Origin: Belliella kenyensis
Lineage (GTDB): Bacteria > Bacteroidota > Bacteroidia > Cytophagales > Cyclobacteriaceae
Direction of reading: 5' to 3'
Assembly: GCF_022549675.1 (NCBI RefSeq)
Contig: NZ_JAKZGR010000008.1
Coordinates: 124,001-188,000, forward strand
Length of the DNA stretch: 64,000 nucleotides
In this document: positions 1 to 7,533 of the stretch, piece after piece
Layout: each line of letters starts with the position of its first letter
Numbering within the stretch: position 1 is the first letter of the stretch
The notes under the pieces: generated by a model
The model's input: the letters and a program-made list of their open reading frames with translations, nothing else
Databases searched by the model: none
Told to the model about the DNA's origin: nothing
Program-made: the position numbers and the translations under genes

Positions 1-930
1 TGCTGGATAGTAGCCAGGAATCCTAGCATAGTCTGCTACAGATTTTCCAGCAGTGATGGTGGGAACATACCAAGTGCCTGCCTTGATCATCATGTCCATG
101 GTCTCCTCAGACATATAAGTGCCATGCTCTATGGAATGAATTCCTCCCTTGACTGCACGCTTCATACCTTCATCCCCATGAGCATGCGCGGCTACATGTA
201 TACCAAAGTCAGTGGCCGTCTCAATGACAGCGTTGATTTCATCTTGTTGAAATTGAGGTGCATTTCCATCTTTGGCGACACTGAGCACTCCTCCAGTAGC
301 TGTGATTTTGATGACATCAGCCCCATTTTTCACTTGTTGCCTTACTGCTTTTCTTGCATCAGCTACTCCATTGATCACCCCTACTTCAGGCCCTGGATCC
401 CCCATCAAGTCTCTCCGCATACCATTGGTAGGATCTGCATGACCGCCTGTGGGTGCTATAGACTTTCCAGAAGTGATCACTCTTGGCCCCTCTACTTTAC
501 CTGCATTGATGGCATTGCGCAAAGAAATATTTACTCCTGAGCCACCCAAATCACGCACAGTTGTAAATCCAGCCATCAAGGTAGTCTTTGCAAATACCAT
601 GGCGTTGAAAGCTATATCAGCGTCATTGTCAACAAACTTATCCAAATAGCGTTTTGGACTGGTTTCATTTTCCAAATGTACATGCATATCCATCAAGCCT
701 GGCATGACTGTCTTGTCTTTGAGGTCAATCAAGTCATCACCTTGATTCGGATCCAAATAGCCGCTTTCCACAGCGATGATCTTGTCTTCCTCGATGATGA
801 TAGTCATCTCAGAAAGTGTTTTTTTATTTTTCACATCTATCATTTTACCTGCGTGGATGTAGGACTTCTGGGCATGACATAGAGGTGAGCATAGCATGAG
901 GACAAGCAAAGTAGGTATCGTTCTTTTCAT
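1..930 (-). CDS. Exported amidohydrolase family protein (C-terminus outside window)
   Basis: Reading the minus strand from the ATG at 928-930 gives 310 codons open to the window edge, so the gene is truncated at its 3' end. The N-terminus is a signal peptide (MKRTIPTLLVLMLCSPLCHA) followed by a beta-sandwich with an imidazolonepropionase-like start (AGKMIDVKNKK). Metal-binding features of the amidohydrolase superfamily are visible: HVH in PGLMDMHVH near residue 82, a lysine in VIKITATGG that is the usual bridging carboxylated lysine, and HAHGDEG near residue 250. In this family such enzymes are often annotated as prolidase-like or imidazolonepropionase-like hydrolases acting outside the cytoplasm. 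The substrate cannot be told from sequence. It diverges from the GH43 gene to its right. Confidence 0.85.
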   Translation of the reverse strand, partial: MKRTIPTLLVLMLCSPLCHAQKSYIHAGKMIDVKNKKTLSEMTIIIEEDKIIAVESGYLDPNQGDDLIDLKDKTVMPGLMDMHVHLENETSPKRYLDKFVDNDADIAFNAMVFAKTTLMAGFTTVRDLGGSGVNISLRNAINAGKVEGPRVITSGKSIAPTGGHADPTNGMRRDLMGDPGPEVGVINGVADARKAVRQQVKNGADVIKITATGGVLSVAKDGNAPQFQQDEINAVIETATDFGIHVAAHAHGDEGMKRAVKGGIHSIEHGTYMSEETMDMMIKAGTWYVPTITAGKSVADYARIPGYYPA

Positions 931-1142
931 ATTGACTATCTGGTGATGGTTGACTCTCCAAGCTACAAAAATTCTAGTAAAAGTAAACTTAAGGCATGTA
1001 CTGTTTTTTCTCGAATATCCGATCAATCATCAAGTCATTAACAATTTCTTCTTATTAAATGTATTTATTACACTTATTTTTTATATCTTGCCTGTTGATA
1101 ACTTAAACCCTAAACATGGCTCATGGAGCTGATGAGAACCTT

Positions 1143-2114
1143 ATGAGAAAATTTATAAAAACCCTCAGTATTTTGACATTGTCAATGGCATCTGTGGCTT
1201 CGGTCGTAGCTCAAGATGATCTGTACAGATTCAAATCCAATGGTAATCCCATTATAAAGCACAAATTCACAGCAGATCCAGCTGCGATCATCAAAAATGA
1301 TACCTTGTGGCTCTACACTGGTCATGACTATGAAGGAAATCAGACCAATTATAAGATGAAAGATTGGCTGGTGTTTTCTACTACTGATATGGAGAATTGG
1401 ACAGAATATCCAGTCCCTTTAAAAATCACTGATTTTGCTTGGGCAAAAAGTGGGGATGCTTTTGCTGGGCATGTACAAGAAAGAAACGGAAAGTACTATT
1501 ACTACATCAGTACCAACTGGACTGGAATTGGTGTGGCTGTGGCTGATAATCCCGCAGGACCGTTCAAGGATGCCTTGGGCAAACCACTACTTACCAATGA
1601 AGATTGTTTTGCTTCTACACACTCATGGGCCTGTATAGATCCTGCCACTTTCATCGATGATGATGGACAAGCATGGATCTTTTGGGGAAATAGAGAATGC
1701 TACTATGCCAAATTGAATGACGATATGATTTCAATAGATGGAGAAATCAAGCAAATGAAATTTGATGGGTTCTCCTTTACAGAAGCTCCTTGGATTCACA
1801 AAAAAGACAACAAATATTACCTAACTTATGCTACCGAATTTCCTGAAAAAATCGCTTATGCCATGGCTGACAACATCGAAGGGCCTTACGAATACAAAGG
1901 TATTCTAAATGAAATTGCGGGTAACAGCAACACCAATCACCAAGGTATCATAGCGTACAAGGGAGAATGGTATTTTCTGTATCATAATGGTGGCATCAAT
2001 ACCGACGGAGGTAGCTATAGCCGATCTGTGTGTATTGACAAACTACATTACAATGAAGATGGTACACTCAAGCGTATCGTCATGACTACAGAAGGTGTAG
2101 AGGCTGTTCATTAA
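1143..2114 (+). CDS. Secreted glycoside hydrolase family 43 protein
   Basis: The chosen start is the ATG at 1143. An upstream in-frame ATG at 1116 would add nine residues before a clean signal peptide (MRKFIKTLSILTLSMASVAS). The ~320-residue protein is a single five-bladed propeller typical of GH43 arabinofuranosidases/xylosidases. The three expected acidic residues are visible: Asp in KFTADPAA, Asp in ACIDPATF and Glu in FTEAPW. Repeated blade phrases such as NGKYYYYIST, GQAWIFWGN and DNKYYLTYATE support the fold. It probably trims arabinose or xylose side chains in the periplasm; exact specificity is not predictable. It stands alone, followed by a strong terminator hairpin. Confidence 0.9.
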   Translation: MRKFIKTLSILTLSMASVASVVAQDDLYRFKSNGNPIIKHKFTADPAAIIKNDTLWLYTGHDYEGNQTNYKMKDWLVFSTTDMENWTEYPVPLKITDFAWAKSGDAFAGHVQERNGKYYYYISTNWTGIGVAVADNPAGPFKDALGKPLLTNEDCFASTHSWACIDPATFIDDDGQAWIFWGNRECYYAKLNDDMISIDGEIKQMKFDGFSFTEAPWIHKKDNKYYLTYATEFPEKIAYAMADNIEGPYEYKGILNEIAGNSNTNHQGIIAYKGEWYFLYHNGGINTDGGSYSRSVCIDKLHYNEDGTLKRIVMTTEGVEAVH

Positions 2115-2141
2115 GCGTGAGTGAACAAAAGAAAAAATAGG

Positions 2142-2181
2142 AATTGGGTTAGTATAAGGATCACTAACCCAATTTTTTTTT
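2142..2181 (+). terminator. Rho-independent terminator after GH43 gene
   Basis: A perfect 12-bp stem, AATTGGGTTAGT (2142-2153) with ACTAACCCAATT (2163-2174), has a 9-nt loop and runs into a T tract. An A-rich stretch precedes it, so it may also terminate the convergent isocitrate dehydrogenase gene. Confidence 0.85.
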
Positions 2182-2216
2182 GTTTTGTACCGATGGAGCA
2201 AGATCAATTCGGATAC

Positions 2217-3653
2217 TTATTGCCCTTGACCGAGGGAGTACTTGCGTTCTCCATCAAACTCATAGAGGTTTTCAGTCTTTATGGTGTCAATGTTCTCCTT
2301 TATCGCTTGGTATAACAAATCGCAGATTTCTTGCTTTGTCATCTCCGCATTTTCCGATTTTTTGAATCTGCATCTCCAATGATCTGTGCAGAAAGTCTCG
2401 CTAAATCCTTCCGGCCACACCTTTATCCCTCGATTGGTAATCATACTGAGCTTGATATTATTTTTTTCCAATTTCTGCATCAATCGCCCAATCTCTTCTG
2501 AATCTGTACCACTCCAATGTACAAAAATGTCAACCCCTACTAGTTTTTTATCCGCAGCAGGTTTCCTATTATATTTGGGCAAGTTAATAGCTGAGTTGTT
2601 TGCATAAGAGACCGCTTTCAATTTGGAAGGTTTTTTACCCAAGTTTGCAATAACAGCTTGCGCAAACTCTTGTGTGCCCACTTTTTTAGTGCTACTATCG
2701 GTTTTATAAATATCTGCCGTATGAATACCTTCTTCCAAGGTTTTCAACCATGCATTGTGGATTTTTTCGGCGATAGCTATCTGTCCGATATGATTCAGCA
2801 TCATCACTGCCCCTTGTAAAAGTCCAGAAGGATTGGCCACATTTTGACCGGCAATCATCGGAGCAGAGCCATGAATGGCCTCAAACATGGCACATTCTTC
2901 TCCAATATTAGCAGAACCAGCCAGCCCCACAGACCCTGTAATCTGAGCGGCGACATCACTAAGTACATCTCCGTAGAGATTTGGCATGACAATTACATCA
3001 AAATCCTCGGGTGTATCAGCCAATTTTGCAGCTCCTATGTCGATAATCCAATGCTCATTCTTGATTGTAGGATATTCCTTGGCAATTTCATTGAACACCT
3101 GATGAAACAAGCCGTCAGTTTGTTTCATGATGTTGTCTTTGGTAAAGCAAGTTACCTTCTTTCGATTGTACTGCTTTGCATACTCAAAGGCATATCTTAC
3201 AATCTTTTCACAACCAGGTCGGCTGATTAGCTTCAGACACTGAACCACTTCGTCTGTTTGCTGATGCTCTATGCCTGCATACAAATCCTCCTCATTCTCT
3301 CTTATGATAACGACATCCATCACCGGATGCTTGGTCGCTACAAAAGGATGTAGGCTCATGCAAGGTCTTACATTGGAATACAAGCCAAGAAATTTACGGG
3401 TAGTGACATTCAGGCTTTTGTAGCCCCCCCCTTGCGTAGTTGTTATTGGAGCTTTGAGAAAAATCTTATTTCTTCTAATAATGTCCCATGATTCAGCAGA
3501 AATTCCCGCAGTATTTCCTGCCAAGTAAACTTTCTCCCCCACTTCTATCTCCTCCGTTTCTATTTCAGCCCCAGAGGCCATCAGAATTTTCAAGGTCGCA
3601 TCCATTATTTCTGGACCTATTCCATCTCCTTTTGCAATGGTTATTTTTCGCAT
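2217..3653 (-). CDS. icd: NADP-dependent isocitrate dehydrogenase (long C-terminal form)
   Basis: This TCA-cycle enzyme converts isocitrate to 2-oxoglutarate and CO2 in the cytoplasm. The start MRKITIAKGDGIGPEIMDA is the canonical isopropylmalate/isocitrate dehydrogenase entry. Other family landmarks are TTTQGGGYKSLNVTTRK, the substrate arginine segment (LYSNVRPCMS), the metal-binding segment VIVMPNLYGDVLSDVAAQ, and EAIHGSAPMIAG with downstream cofactor residues. The 478-residue length, with an extra ~140-residue C-terminal domain, matches the Thermus-type enzyme common in Bacteroidota rather than the ~415-residue E. coli type. It is transcribed convergently with the GH43 gene and appears monocistronic. 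Confidence 0.95.
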   Translation of the reverse strand: MRKITIAKGDGIGPEIMDATLKILMASGAEIETEEIEVGEKVYLAGNTAGISAESWDIIRRNKIFLKAPITTTQGGGYKSLNVTTRKFLGLYSNVRPCMSLHPFVATKHPVMDVVIIRENEEDLYAGIEHQQTDEVVQCLKLISRPGCEKIVRYAFEYAKQYNRKKVTCFTKDNIMKQTDGLFHQVFNEIAKEYPTIKNEHWIIDIGAAKLADTPEDFDVIVMPNLYGDVLSDVAAQITGSVGLAGSANIGEECAMFEAIHGSAPMIAGQNVANPSGLLQGAVMMLNHIGQIAIAEKIHNAWLKTLEEGIHTADIYKTDSSTKKVGTQEFAQAVIANLGKKPSKLKAVSYANNSAINLPKYNRKPAADKKLVGVDIFVHWSGTDSEEIGRLMQKLEKNNIKLSMITNRGIKVWPEGFSETFCTDHWRCRFKKSENAEMTKQEICDLLYQAIKENIDTIKTENLYEFDGERKYSLGQGQ

Positions 3654-4030
3654 AGTATCTTAGTAGTTGATTGTAAGGCAAAAGTAAATCCGATAATTCA
3701 TATATTTTTATTTATATTTATTATCTGATTGATAAACATTTTTTATAAGTAAAAATCCTACACATAAAAGTTGGTTGATAATTCACAAATATGGATATAC
3801 GGAACTTTGCCAATAACCTTACAAAATCCCGATTTATCTGACTTCCGATATTAATTGATATTGGATACTTATGGATATTGACCATTAACAACCGATTGAG
3901 CCAATGGATTGAAGTTGCTAGCAAAAAAGCGTATAACAGAATTCACAAAAACATAATACATGGTATTTGATTTTGAAAAAGTATTTTTAATTAAATTTCT
4001 TAGAAAATTCTCTATCAAAATCCAATTTGT
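3654..4030. other. Intergenic region, no gene seen
   Basis: About 380 bp between the divergent icd and the exported-protein gene. It is AT-rich, with no conserved coding signal in any frame and no RNA gene recognised. It probably holds the two promoters. Confidence 0.5.
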
Positions 4031-4606
4031 ATGATCAAACAACTACTTGTAATTGTATTTTTATTTACGTTCCAAAGCCTTCAGGGGCAAGAAATCAAAG
4101 AAAAGAGTAATTTAGGTTTTTTGATTTCAGGGGCTTTGGAGTTTGGCGGTGAACCAGTAGCATCTATCTCATTCACCAATGGTGATGTGATTGATATGCA
4201 TGCTGGCCAAGGAGGGACAATCTCTGTAGGTCTTGAGTATAAAATACCAAAAGCCGAGCAACTCAGATTGAGAGGTTTGATTGGGTTCAAGTATTTGACT
4301 ACACCAGCTGAAAATGTTCATATCAGGCTGACTAGAGTCCCTATAGTATTCACTGGCAACTACGTGATCAAAGACGCTTGGCGATTTGGAATGGGTATAT
4401 CTACCCATCAAGCTGTGAAATTCAACGCTGGGGGATTAGGATCAAACTTTAAGCTTGACTCTACTGCAGGTCCAGTGTTTGAATTTGGTTATAAATGGGT
4501 AGCTTTGTCATATACTTTGATGCAATACTCAAATGAGTTCAATCAATATTATTCTGCAAATGCCTTTGGGATTACGCTATCTCATGTGTTTTCATTCAAT
4601 AGATAA
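4031..4606 (+). CDS. Exported protein of unknown function, probable small outer-membrane beta-barrel
   Basis: A 191-residue protein with a clear signal peptide (MIKQLLVIVFLFTFQSLQGQ). The rest alternates polar and aromatic residues in short strands rich in glycine (GGTISVGLEYKIP, FGMGISTHQAVKF, FEFGYKWVALSYTLMQYS) and ends in an aromatic strand (AFGITLSHVFSFNR). That pattern resembles small 8-stranded porin-like barrels of Bacteroidota, but no family is recognised. It lies 23 bp upstream of a lipoprotein gene, so the two are probably cotranscribed. Confidence 0.7.
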   Translation: MIKQLLVIVFLFTFQSLQGQEIKEKSNLGFLISGALEFGGEPVASISFTNGDVIDMHAGQGGTISVGLEYKIPKAEQLRLRGLIGFKYLTTPAENVHIRLTRVPIVFTGNYVIKDAWRFGMGISTHQAVKFNAGGLGSNFKLDSTAGPVFEFGYKWVALSYTLMQYSNEFNQYYSANAFGITLSHVFSFNR

Positions 4607-4629
4607 AACCTTCTCATAAAAAACTGACG

Positions 4630-5538
4630 ATGAAATACCTTAAATCAATTTTATTGCTGCTGTTGACCCTAATCTACGGATGTAATACTGACAATTTCGA
4701 GGATGAATGGATCAACGAGGAGCCTAATAAAATTGATTTAAAGGTAAACGACATAGCACCCGTTCATCTGATAAGGAATCTGACAGCTACACTTTGTTGT
4801 GAGGATCAAATCACGGTGAGCTTTGATCATTGGGTGAAAAATCCTAACAATCTGATGTCAGGTGGATCTGCTTTTAATCTCATGATTGATAGACAAGGGA
4901 ATTTATTGAGTTTATGGTATAAAGACTACATCCATCCCAACAATGAGTATCGCAGTGCAGACTTCACACCAGTGACTTCACTTAAAATTGAAGACTTTGA
5001 ATTCGTAGAAGATCAAATCCTGAAGCTAAAGGTTATCGGTCAAATCTTTCAAAGAACTACCAACTTTTATGAAGAACCAGTACCTACTGATATTGAAGCA
5101 GATATTGAAATCAAAAGTTTCTCTAAATGTACTTGCAATTCAGGCAATAATAGCGTTTCTAACATAGACAATATGATATTTCTTCCTGCAGTCAGAAGCC
5201 AACAAGGAGAAGTCATAACTTATTCTATCTTTTCAAATAGTGGCTATTATCTGGAGTTTGCTAATTTCAAAAATTTCATCTCTAATATGCCTGTAGGTGT
5301 ATATGTATTTGATGAAGATTCAGCATCTCCACGCATAGATTTTATGAAATTTATTGGGGTACCCAAATTCTTTCACAGCTCCATTATCCCTGTTGAATGG
5401 CTTCAATATGAAACCTCAGGTAGTTTTGAAATTACAAAAAGCCAAACCTCCACACTCGTGAAGTTTGATCTCATAGCTACAGAAAATGGTGAGGTAGTAT
5501 ATGAGCTCAAAAATGCCCTATTCGAGACAAGCTGGTAA
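4630..5538 (+). CDS. Lipoprotein of unknown function
   Basis: A 302-residue protein with a type II signal peptide: MKYLKSILLLLLTLIYGC, with the lipobox cysteine at residue 18. The mature part is acidic and beta-rich with no recognised domain. Two pairs of close cysteines (LCCEDQ and KCTCNSG) may form disulfides or bind metal. It follows the exported barrel-like protein at 23 bp spacing. Function unknown. Confidence 0.7.
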   Translation: MKYLKSILLLLLTLIYGCNTDNFEDEWINEEPNKIDLKVNDIAPVHLIRNLTATLCCEDQITVSFDHWVKNPNNLMSGGSAFNLMIDRQGNLLSLWYKDYIHPNNEYRSADFTPVTSLKIEDFEFVEDQILKLKVIGQIFQRTTNFYEEPVPTDIEADIEIKSFSKCTCNSGNNSVSNIDNMIFLPAVRSQQGEVITYSIFSNSGYYLEFANFKNFISNMPVGVYVFDEDSASPRIDFMKFIGVPKFFHSSIIPVEWLQYETSGSFEITKSQTSTLVKFDLIATENGEVVYELKNALFETSW

Positions 5539-5605
5539 GCAGCACTTTAAAGGAAAATATTTTTATTAAGTTAACACCACAGACTTTTTAATATTTCTTA
5601 AAATT

Positions 5606-5634
5606 TCAGGTAAAAATACCCTGATCAGGGTATT
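5606..5634. promoter_or_regulatory. Perfect 20-bp palindrome in the cas operon promoter region
   Basis: AATACCCTGATCAGGGTATT (5615-5634) is a perfect palindrome about 125 bp upstream of cas6. The 12 bases just before and into it (TCAGGTAAAAAT, 5606-5617) recur exactly in the CRISPR leader at 18656-18667. A related but imperfect element sits at 49232-49251. This looks like an operator for a dimeric regulator; the regulator is not identified. Confidence 0.55.
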
Positions 5635-5757
5635 GCACGACTAGTGATTTTTTTCAAAATTACAGAATCAAATATTATTAGTCAAAGAATGACAAGTAGT
5701 GTCAGTAGATTAGTTTTTTGAAAGACAGATTCTTAGCTTGTTGAAAAATTATAGCCT

Positions 5758-6549
5758 ATGCGATTCAGGATACACATCAGTAAGATTGGTAACGAGAGTT
5801 TTTTACCTATCAATTACCAATACGAACTCTCTTCTGCAATATATAAGACGATTGATCGTGCGGACAGTGACTTCAGTAGATTCTTACATGAGGAGGGTTA
5901 CTTAGCATATGGCAATAAGTTTCGCTTGTTTACTTTTTCCAGGATATTCTTTGAGAGATCGAAAGTTATTAAGGATGCAGGTCGAATCCATCATCAAGGT
6001 CAATCGGCCAATTTTGAGATTAGCTTTTTGATTGATAGAGCAGCAGAAGGTTTTATCAAGGGATTATTTATAGATCAAGATCTTGTCATAGGAGATAAGA
6101 TAAGCAAAGTCACCTATGAAATCAACAGCATAGAAGCCATCCAAGCACCAGTTATCTCTGAGGTCATGCAATACAGGTGTTTATCCCCTATTTTCATCCG
6201 AAGAAAAAGGAAAGATGGTGGTGAAGACTATCTGCACCCAGAAGATCCTGATTATGGCATATTGCTAATTCAAAATTTACTATCCAAATCAAAGGCATTT
6301 GAGATAGCTAATAGCCAAGATAATGAAGGGTTTATTGATTCAATACCTAATTTTTCTTTTAAGCCATTGGGGAAGATTTATAAAAACGGCGTCAAGATCA
6401 AACAGCTAACGGCACAGGCTACCATGCTGATCGGGTATATGTATGAATTTGAATTCCGCGCACCAAAAGAACTACAAGAGTTAGGCTACTATGCTGGCTT
6501 TGGTCACTTGGGTAGTCAGGGTTTTGGATGTGTGGAGGTAAAAAGTTAA
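5758..6549 (+). CDS. cas6: CRISPR-associated endoribonuclease Cas6 (type I-B)
   Basis: Cas6 cuts the long array transcript within each repeat to make crRNAs. This 263-residue protein begins with the usual RAMP strand (MRFRIHISK), has two ferredoxin-like halves, and ends with the hallmark glycine-rich loop GFGHLGSQGFGCVEV. A basic segment (IRRKRKDGG, near residue 150) is a plausible RNA-binding patch. By family rule it should leave an 8-nt 5' tag, here ATTGAAAT. It is the first cas gene, separated from the effector genes by a ~980-bp island that carries minus-strand small genes and a pseudo-CRISPR unit. It may therefore be transcribed independently of cas8b1. Confidence 0.93.
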   Translation: MRFRIHISKIGNESFLPINYQYELSSAIYKTIDRADSDFSRFLHEEGYLAYGNKFRLFTFSRIFFERSKVIKDAGRIHHQGQSANFEISFLIDRAAEGFIKGLFIDQDLVIGDKISKVTYEINSIEAIQAPVISEVMQYRCLSPIFIRRKRKDGGEDYLHPEDPDYGILLIQNLLSKSKAFEIANSQDNEGFIDSIPNFSFKPLGKIYKNGVKIKQLTAQATMLIGYMYEFEFRAPKELQELGYYAGFGHLGSQGFGCVEVKS

Positions 6550-6598
6550 ATATTGATCGTAAACAGGGGGAAATGCAAAGAACTATACAAATCAATAA

Positions 6599-6775
6599 TC
6601 AATCATTCGAAACCTTCTTTTTGAAGATTTTACCTATATTTTCTTGGAGGTCGATTTTGAGTTTTTCAATTCTGTCTTTCATCAGGAGATCAATTTCCAA
6701 TGACCTCTCCATAGAAATATCTCCATTCGGCAGGTTACGATCATCAAAGCAATTTGGGGTGTGTTTTTTGGACAT
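6599..6775 (-). CDS. Small protein of unknown function in the cas6-cas8b1 island
   Basis: A 58-residue reading frame from the ATG at 6773-6775; an upstream TTG in frame would add four residues. It is charged, with a predicted long helix (EIDLLMKDRIEKLKIDLQEN) and a lysine-rich tail. No family is recognised and there is no strong ribosome-binding site. It runs opposite to cas genes, last of three small minus-strand frames. Coding status is uncertain. Confidence 0.35.
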   Translation of the reverse strand: MSKKHTPNCFDDRNLPNGDISMERSLEIDLLMKDRIEKLKIDLQENIGKIFKKKVSND

Positions 6776-6901
6776 AGTTGATATCAAGCGAGTTGAAAAG
6801 CGTCTTTATACGCAACATATAATTGCTCCATTCCTTTTTATCACCTCATATTTATTTTACAGAGGAAACTTGAAGAAAAAAACAAAACAGTTATCGTGGT
6901 A

Positions 6902-7069
6902 TTACTTTTCAGCTTTTTGTAAGCGAATAGCTTCCTCCAAAAGTTTATCCGCTTCTTCCCGACTTAAGCGTGCAGCTTTTGACTTCAACATATTCCATAC
7001 ATTTTCCTTTTCTTCCTTTGTATGGGCATTGGCAAAAGGATTAGGACTGAATATAGCTTTTGATTCCAT
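6902..7069 (-). CDS. Small helical protein, possible antitoxin partner of the 91-residue protein
   Basis: A 55-residue frame starting at ATG 7067-7069 (MESKAIFSPNPFANAHTKEE). The C-terminal two thirds look like two amphipathic helices (EEADKLLEEAIRLQKAEK). It begins 29 bp after the stop of the 91-residue gene on the same strand, so the two are probably one transcript. The pairing of a compact ~90-residue protein with a short helical partner is the usual size and order of type II toxin-antitoxin modules, but no known family was recognised. Confidence 0.5.
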   Translation of the reverse strand: MESKAIFSPNPFANAHTKEEKENVWNMLKSKAARLSREEADKLLEEAIRLQKAEK

Positions 7070-7098
7070 AGATCAAATATATAAAAAATCTGGAGATT

Positions 7099-7374
7099 TC
7101 AACCTTTGCAATAATAGGATTCAATTTCATTTTCATCAGCAACCTTTACCTGTATTACCTGCCGTTTCATTTCTACAATTCGAGAAGCAATTAACAGGAT
7201 TCTCTTGCTACTACTATAACCACATGCAAGATTATAGAACTCCTTCAAGGGGAAACCTGGAATATTGTATAATTTGTGATTTTCATTTGCCAGAACAGAC
7301 AAAATTTCCTTTTGCGAGATTCCATCAGGATAATCTCCATTTACAAAGCTTAGTTCAGAAAAATCTATGTCCAT
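7099..7374 (-). CDS. Small protein of unknown function, possible toxin of a toxin-antitoxin-like pair
   Basis: A 91-residue frame starting MDIDFSELSFVNGDYPDG, preceded on the minus strand by AAAGGAAT directly before the ATG. Its beta-rich middle and end (LACGYSSSKRILLIASRIVEM, QVIQVKVADENEIESYYC) recall small compact toxins such as BrnT-like proteins, but this is only a resemblance. It lies on the strand opposite to cas genes and directly downstream of the pseudo-CRISPR unit, so the two may share a transcript. This location is where CreTA modules sit in some type I-B systems. Confidence 0.5.
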   Translation of the reverse strand: MDIDFSELSFVNGDYPDGISQKEILSVLANENHKLYNIPGFPLKEFYNLACGYSSSKRILLIASRIVEMKRQVIQVKVADENEIESYYCKG

Positions 7375-7423
7375 ATTCCTTTGGTCTTTATTTAATGGAA
7401 AAAATGGAAGAAAACATATTCCT

Positions 7424-7499
7424 CCAGGAAATCCAAGATGGTGCGATTAAGGTTAGTTGTTTATTCATAGTTTCAATTCCTTTCTTGGAAATCTCAAAT
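7424..7499 (-). ncRNA. Candidate CreR/CreA-like crRNA: pseudo-repeat, pseudo-spacer, pseudo-repeat
   Basis: Read on the minus strand. Pseudo-repeat 1 (7499-7470) retains the 3' end of the array repeat, AGGAATTGAAA (11 of 11), including seven of the eight bases of the Cas6 tag. The pseudo-spacer (7469-7454) is TATGAATAAACAACTA. Pseudo-repeat 2 (7453-7424) retains AATCGCACCAT (11 of 11) plus scattered matches, 19 of 30 overall. With one further base, the pseudo-spacer equals TATGATTAAATAACTAA at 7533-7517 in 15 of 17 positions. The mismatches are at guide positions 6 and 11. The target is preceded by CCA. A minus-strand TAAATTTG (7502-7495) fits the Bacteroidota -7 box, though no TTG lies at the right distance. 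By family knowledge such RNAs guide Cascade to repress cas promoters (CreR) or a toxin promoter (CreA). Confidence 0.7.
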
Positions 7500-7515
7500 T
7501 TAAGAAATAATTTTA
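7485..7515 (+). promoter_or_regulatory. Putative cas8b1 promoter
   Basis: TTG at 7485-7487, 20 bp spacer, then TAATTTTA at 7508-7515, one mismatch from the Bacteroidota -7 consensus TAnnTTTG. Transcription would start near 7521, so the pseudo-spacer target (7517-7533) would cover the start site, leader and start codon. Confidence 0.5.
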
Positions 7516-7516
7516 T

Positions 7517-7533
7517 TTAGTTATTTAATCATA
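7517..7533 (-). promoter_or_regulatory. Putative protospacer for the pseudo-crRNA, at the cas8b1 start
   Basis: The minus-strand sequence TATGATTAAATAACTAA differs from the pseudo-spacer (plus one base) at two positions of 17 and is flanked 5' by CCA (complement of 7534-7536). Similarity stops at the edges of the pseudo-spacer, which argues against a simple local duplication. Confidence 0.65.

Noticed and set aside
124-540. Plus-strand frame of 138 codons
   Set aside because: It is antisense to the amidohydrolase gene, which has clear family motifs and a signal peptide.
2844-3230. Plus-strand frame of 128 codons
   Set aside because: It is a shadow of isocitrate dehydrogenase.
6528-7520. A 330-codon plus-strand open frame between cas6 and cas8b1
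   Set aside because: Its translation is serine/phenylalanine-rich with no domain, and it is antisense to the better minus-strand small frames and the pseudo-CRISPR unit. It overlaps the end of cas6. It looks like a shadow frame.
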